A DNA stretch of 45,081 nucleotides from Terriglobia bacterium (GTDB taxonomy: Bacteria; Acidobacteriota; Terriglobia; UBA7540). The position numbers and the translations under genes were made by a program. The stretch spans positions 1-45,081 of the forward strand of contig JASHPE010000134.1 of assembly GCA_030038235.1 (NCBI GenBank), written 5' to 3'. Shown one piece after another: positions 42,637 through 45,081 of this stretch. The notes under the pieces were generated by a model. That model ran no database searches and had not been told where the DNA came from. It saw only the letters and a list, made by a program, of their open reading frames with translations. The number at the start of each line of letters is the position of its first letter. The stretch's first letter is position 1.

Positions 42637-43992
42637 GTGCGACTTCTCTCCAAGGTCGTCTGGTCCGAGGGCATGTACCTCGGGCCGCACCACTTCCAGG
42701 CGCAGAACTCCTATTTTGAAAACTTGATTCAATTTGCTTCCACGGCTCTCTGGTTTGAGCCCTACGGATTCATCGGGTACCAGCTTGATCCGGAGGCGCT
42801 CTCCAATGGAACCGTGACTCTCGTGCACGCTCGGGGCATTTTCTCCGATGGACTTCCGTTCCACATGCCCGAATTCGACGCGCTGCCCGAGCCTGTGAGA
42901 ATCGCGGATGTGTTTTCGCCGATCAGCGATAGCCTGCGGATTTCCTTGGCGGTGCCGGCGATCCCGAGCAACGGATCGATCTCTGTGGCCGCGCCCGGCG
43001 CCGCTAATCATCACGTGCGCTACACTGCGATCGAGCAAGCCTTGCACGACGAAAACACGGGGCAGGATGAACGCAAGGTTCGCCTCGGACGCAAAAACAT
43101 CCGTTTTATGCTGGAATCCGAATCCAACGACGGTCAGGTCTCGTTGCCGCTCGCCCGCGTTGTCAGGGACGGCGCCGGGCATTACATTTACGATCCCCTC
43201 TTTGTTCCTCCCTGCTTGAGAATTGACGCTTCGGAACGGATCATGTCAATCGCCAAGCGCCTGGTTGACATCCTGCAGGAAAAAAGCTCGAGTCTCTCCC
43301 AAGCGGATTGGGGTAGCGGCGGTAACGCGGCAGGATATTCGGCGCGGCAAGTGCTGACGTTCTGGTATCTGCACTCGATCAACTCCGCACTGGCGGCCCT
43401 GCGGCATCTTTATTTCACCAAGAGAGGCCACCCCGAAGAACTCTTCGTAGAGTTATCGCGCCTGGCCGGGGCCCTTTGCACGTTCAAGCTGGAGTCGCAC
43501 CCTTCGACGTTGCCGGCTTACGACCACCAGAACCTCGACAAGTGTTTCGAAGAGCTCGACCGCCACATCCGCGATCACCTGGAGGCGCTGCTGCCCACCA
43601 ATTGCGTCTCCATACCGCTCAAGTCGCTCGGCAACAATTTCTATGGCGGCAAGGTGGTGGATCAGAGATGTCTGGATCGTGCCCGCTGGATTCTGGGCGT
43701 TCGCGCCAACCTAGGTGAAGTGGAGCTGATTTCCCAGGCGCCGCAAGTGGTGAAAGTGTGCTCCGTCCAATTCATCGCCAAGCTGGTGGAGCGCGCGCTG
43801 CCAGGGCTCACTCTGACACACCTGCCCGTTCCTCCGGCGGCCGTCGCTAAGGGACCCGATTGTCAGTATTTTACCCTGAGCCGAAGCGGTCCCTGCTGGG
43901 AAAACATCGTCCAGAATCGCACTGTGGGCGTATATATCCCCGATCAACTGCCGAAGCCGGAGATCGATTTGTCGGTCCTGCTGGAAACGTAG
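42637..43992 (+). CDS. tssK: TssK baseplate adaptor, copy 2
   Basis: 451 aa, GTG start. It carries the more canonical N-terminus, VVWSEGMYLGPHHFQAQNSY, then GIFSDGLPFHMPEFDALPEP, RVVRDGAGHYIYDPLFVPPC, VLTFWYLHSINSALAALRHL, HPEELFVELSRLAGALCTFK, TLPAYDHQNLDKCFEELDRH and a C-terminal QYFTLSRSGPCWENI. It is homologous over its whole length to copy 1 but clearly diverged. The gene leads directly into tssL (9 bp) and tssM, the usual order, so this is likely the housekeeping TssK of the membrane complex operon. A predicted promoter and hairpin precede it. Confidence 0.95.
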   Translation: MRLLSKVVWSEGMYLGPHHFQAQNSYFENLIQFASTALWFEPYGFIGYQLDPEALSNGTVTLVHARGIFSDGLPFHMPEFDALPEPVRIADVFSPISDSLRISLAVPAIPSNGSISVAAPGAANHHVRYTAIEQALHDENTGQDERKVRLGRKNIRFMLESESNDGQVSLPLARVVRDGAGHYIYDPLFVPPCLRIDASERIMSIAKRLVDILQEKSSSLSQADWGSGGNAAGYSARQVLTFWYLHSINSALAALRHLYFTKRGHPEELFVELSRLAGALCTFKLESHPSTLPAYDHQNLDKCFEELDRHIRDHLEALLPTNCVSIPLKSLGNNFYGGKVVDQRCLDRARWILGVRANLGEVELISQAPQVVKVCSVQFIAKLVERALPGLTLTHLPVPPAAVAKGPDCQYFTLSRSGPCWENIVQNRTVGVYIPDQLPKPEIDLSVLLET

Positions 43993-44001
43993 AGGTAACT
44001 T

Positions 44002-44643
44002 ATGGCGGCGCCCCAAAACCTGGCCTTGGCCTTTGAGCAGATGCTCACGGTCATCGTGCGTGTCCGGTCTCATCGCCAGGCAGCGAGTAACCCGGACGTC
44101 TTCCGCGCCCATGTTCGCGGACTCCTCAAGACGGCGGAGAGGGAGGCGCTGGCTGCTGGTTACTCGATGGAAGATTACCGGCTGGCGTGTTTCGCTGTGG
44201 TCGCTTTCCTCGATGAATCATTGAACGTCTCAGGGGATGCGGTTTTCGGCGATTGGAGACGGTTACCGTTGCAGCAGGAGCTCTTCAAAACCGGCAACGC
44301 CGGCGAAGAGTTCTTCAAGTATCTTGAAGCCGTTCTGAAACGCAGGGACACTCCGCAATTGGCCGACCTTCTGGAAGTCTTTCAATTGTGCCTTTTACTC
44401 GGATTCCAGGGCAGGGGCAGCAGCGAGTTCTTGCGCAGCTTCAAGGAAGGGCTGGGTGAGCGGATTCGCAGAATTCGAGGCCCGGCCAAGCCTCTCTCCA
44501 CGTCCTGGGCCCCGAGCGGAGGCGCGGTTCCGGCAGTTGGACCCGACCCTTGGGTGAGAAGACTGGCAGTGGCAGCCGGAGCCTGCTTCCTCCTGGCGGT
44601 CGCCCTTTGGGTTAGTTTCAAGCTGTTGTTAAACGCAGCCTGA
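44002..44643 (+). CDS. tssL: TssL (DotU/IcmH) inner-membrane protein
   Basis: 213 aa, ATG 44002 with AGAGGTAACTT before it. The cytoplasmic DotU domain (about 1-170) shows FRAHVRGLLKTAEREALAAG, YRLACFAVVAFLDESLNVSG, LQQELFKTGNAGEEFFKYLE and LADLLEVFQLCLLLGFQGR. One membrane span near 188-209 ends the protein; there is no OmpA-like peptidoglycan-binding extension. TssL with TssM (and TssJ, not seen here) forms the membrane complex and contacts TssK. It follows tssK copy 2 by 9 bp and precedes tssM by 58 bp. Confidence 0.94.
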   Translation: MAAPQNLALAFEQMLTVIVRVRSHRQAASNPDVFRAHVRGLLKTAEREALAAGYSMEDYRLACFAVVAFLDESLNVSGDAVFGDWRRLPLQQELFKTGNAGEEFFKYLEAVLKRRDTPQLADLLEVFQLCLLLGFQGRGSSEFLRSFKEGLGERIRRIRGPAKPLSTSWAPSGGAVPAVGPDPWVRRLAVAAGACFLLAVALWVSFKLLLNAA

Positions 44644-44701
44644 AGTCAGAAAGGTGGTTATTCCTTGCTTCACCGCGGCAGTGCCGCATAGCGGAAAGCC
44701 C

Positions 44702-45081
44702 ATGAGTTTGTCTCCAAAGGCGCTGATCAGCGGCTTGGCGATGACGGTCTACACCGTACTGGTCCTGTGGCTCAGTTCGATGCTGGGCCTGCCGAATAGC
44801 ACGCTTTGGGTGTTACGAATTGTCCTGATCGGCATCGGCTTGATCGCGCTCGGCGTCATCCTCTGGCTGATAAAACTCAAAAAGAGCAAACCGAAGGCGG
44901 AAGGCGAGGACGCCCAAGCGCCTGCAAGCGGGAGAAGCCCGGACGAGATCGATTATCTGATCGGAATTGCCGAGTCCAAGCTCAAGACCGCCCAACTCGG
45001 GAGGGTAAGGATCGGCACGCTGCCGGCTCTGTTGCTGGTGGGCGAGGCTGGATCGGGCAAGACCTCGGCAGCTCTTTACTG
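44702..45081 (+). CDS. tssM: TssM (IcmF) inner-membrane protein, 5' part only
   Basis: The first 126 codons are in the window; the gene continues past the right edge. Two membrane spans (about 8-29 and 37-58) form the expected N-terminal hairpin, followed by a Lys-rich stretch and a cytoplasmic region with a Walker A motif GEAGSGKT at 114-121, so ATP/GTP binding is probably retained. Position after tssL and topology fit TssM, the large component that spans the periplasm and joins TssL to TssJ. ATG 44702 has GCGGAAAG upstream. Confidence 0.92.
   Translation, partial: MSLSPKALISGLAMTVYTVLVLWLSSMLGLPNSTLWVLRIVLIGIGLIALGVILWLIKLKKSKPKAEGEDAQAPASGRSPDEIDYLIGIAESKLKTAQLGRVRIGTLPALLLVGEAGSGKTSAALY

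Noticed and set aside
42412..43182. N-terminal extension of the tail-anchored protein
   Set aside because: It overlaps the opposite-strand tssK copy 2 and an inverted repeat; the kinase-like fold begins at ATG 42411.
42541..45081. TssJ lipoprotein gene
   Set aside because: No short lipoprotein frame is visible near tssL/tssM; it could lie outside the window or be absent.

Overview
The window carries most of a type VI secretion system (T6SS) island from a high-GC bacterium, probably an Acidobacteriota member (Terriglobia-like). That assignment is an inference from two things: the Oar-like TonB receptor paired with a giant Ig-like repeat lipoprotein, and the acidobacterial style of the extragenic hairpin repeats. 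No rRNA, tRNA, CRISPR array or transposase gene was seen.

Layout. 1-8.7 kb (minus): an open-ended Ig-like repeat lipoprotein and, upstream of it, a TonB-dependent receptor. 9.0-14.3 kb (minus): a PP2C phosphatase followed by a very large transmembrane Ser/Thr kinase, a PppA/PpkA-like pair. 14.7-15.5 kb (plus): one unrecognised gene. 15.9-24.0 kb (minus): the spike and cargo module, in transcription order VgrG, PAAR tip, two FHA-DUF4123 adaptors, a small conserved protein, a candidate cargo protein and an exported protein that could be its immunity partner. 24.2-35.6 kb (minus): the structural operon tssB-tssC-hcp-tagJ-tssA-tssE-tssF-tssG-tssH. 35.8-38.9 kb (minus): a TssB-TssC fusion paralogue and a PEGA protein that begins like a kinase but has lost the catalytic domain. 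39.6-45.1 kb: tssK copy 1 (+), a tail-anchored kinase-N-lobe protein with GEFTxLF repeats (-), then tssK copy 2, tssL and the start of tssM (+). No tssJ is visible; it may lie beyond the right edge.

How the parts may work together. The core genes specify a complete sheath, tube, spike, baseplate, ATPase and the start of the membrane complex. Phospho-signalling surrounds them: an intact kinase and phosphatase, two effector adaptors that each carry an FHA (phosphothreonine-binding) domain, and two membrane proteins that keep only fragments of a kinase fold, one of them with repeated Thr-containing motifs. I infer a T6SS in which adaptor/effector loading or assembly is gated by Thr phosphorylation. 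Each component is seen in sequence; the wiring between them is hypothesis. The truncated TssB-TssC fusion and the second TssK suggest that a variant sheath or baseplate part is made alongside the standard one.
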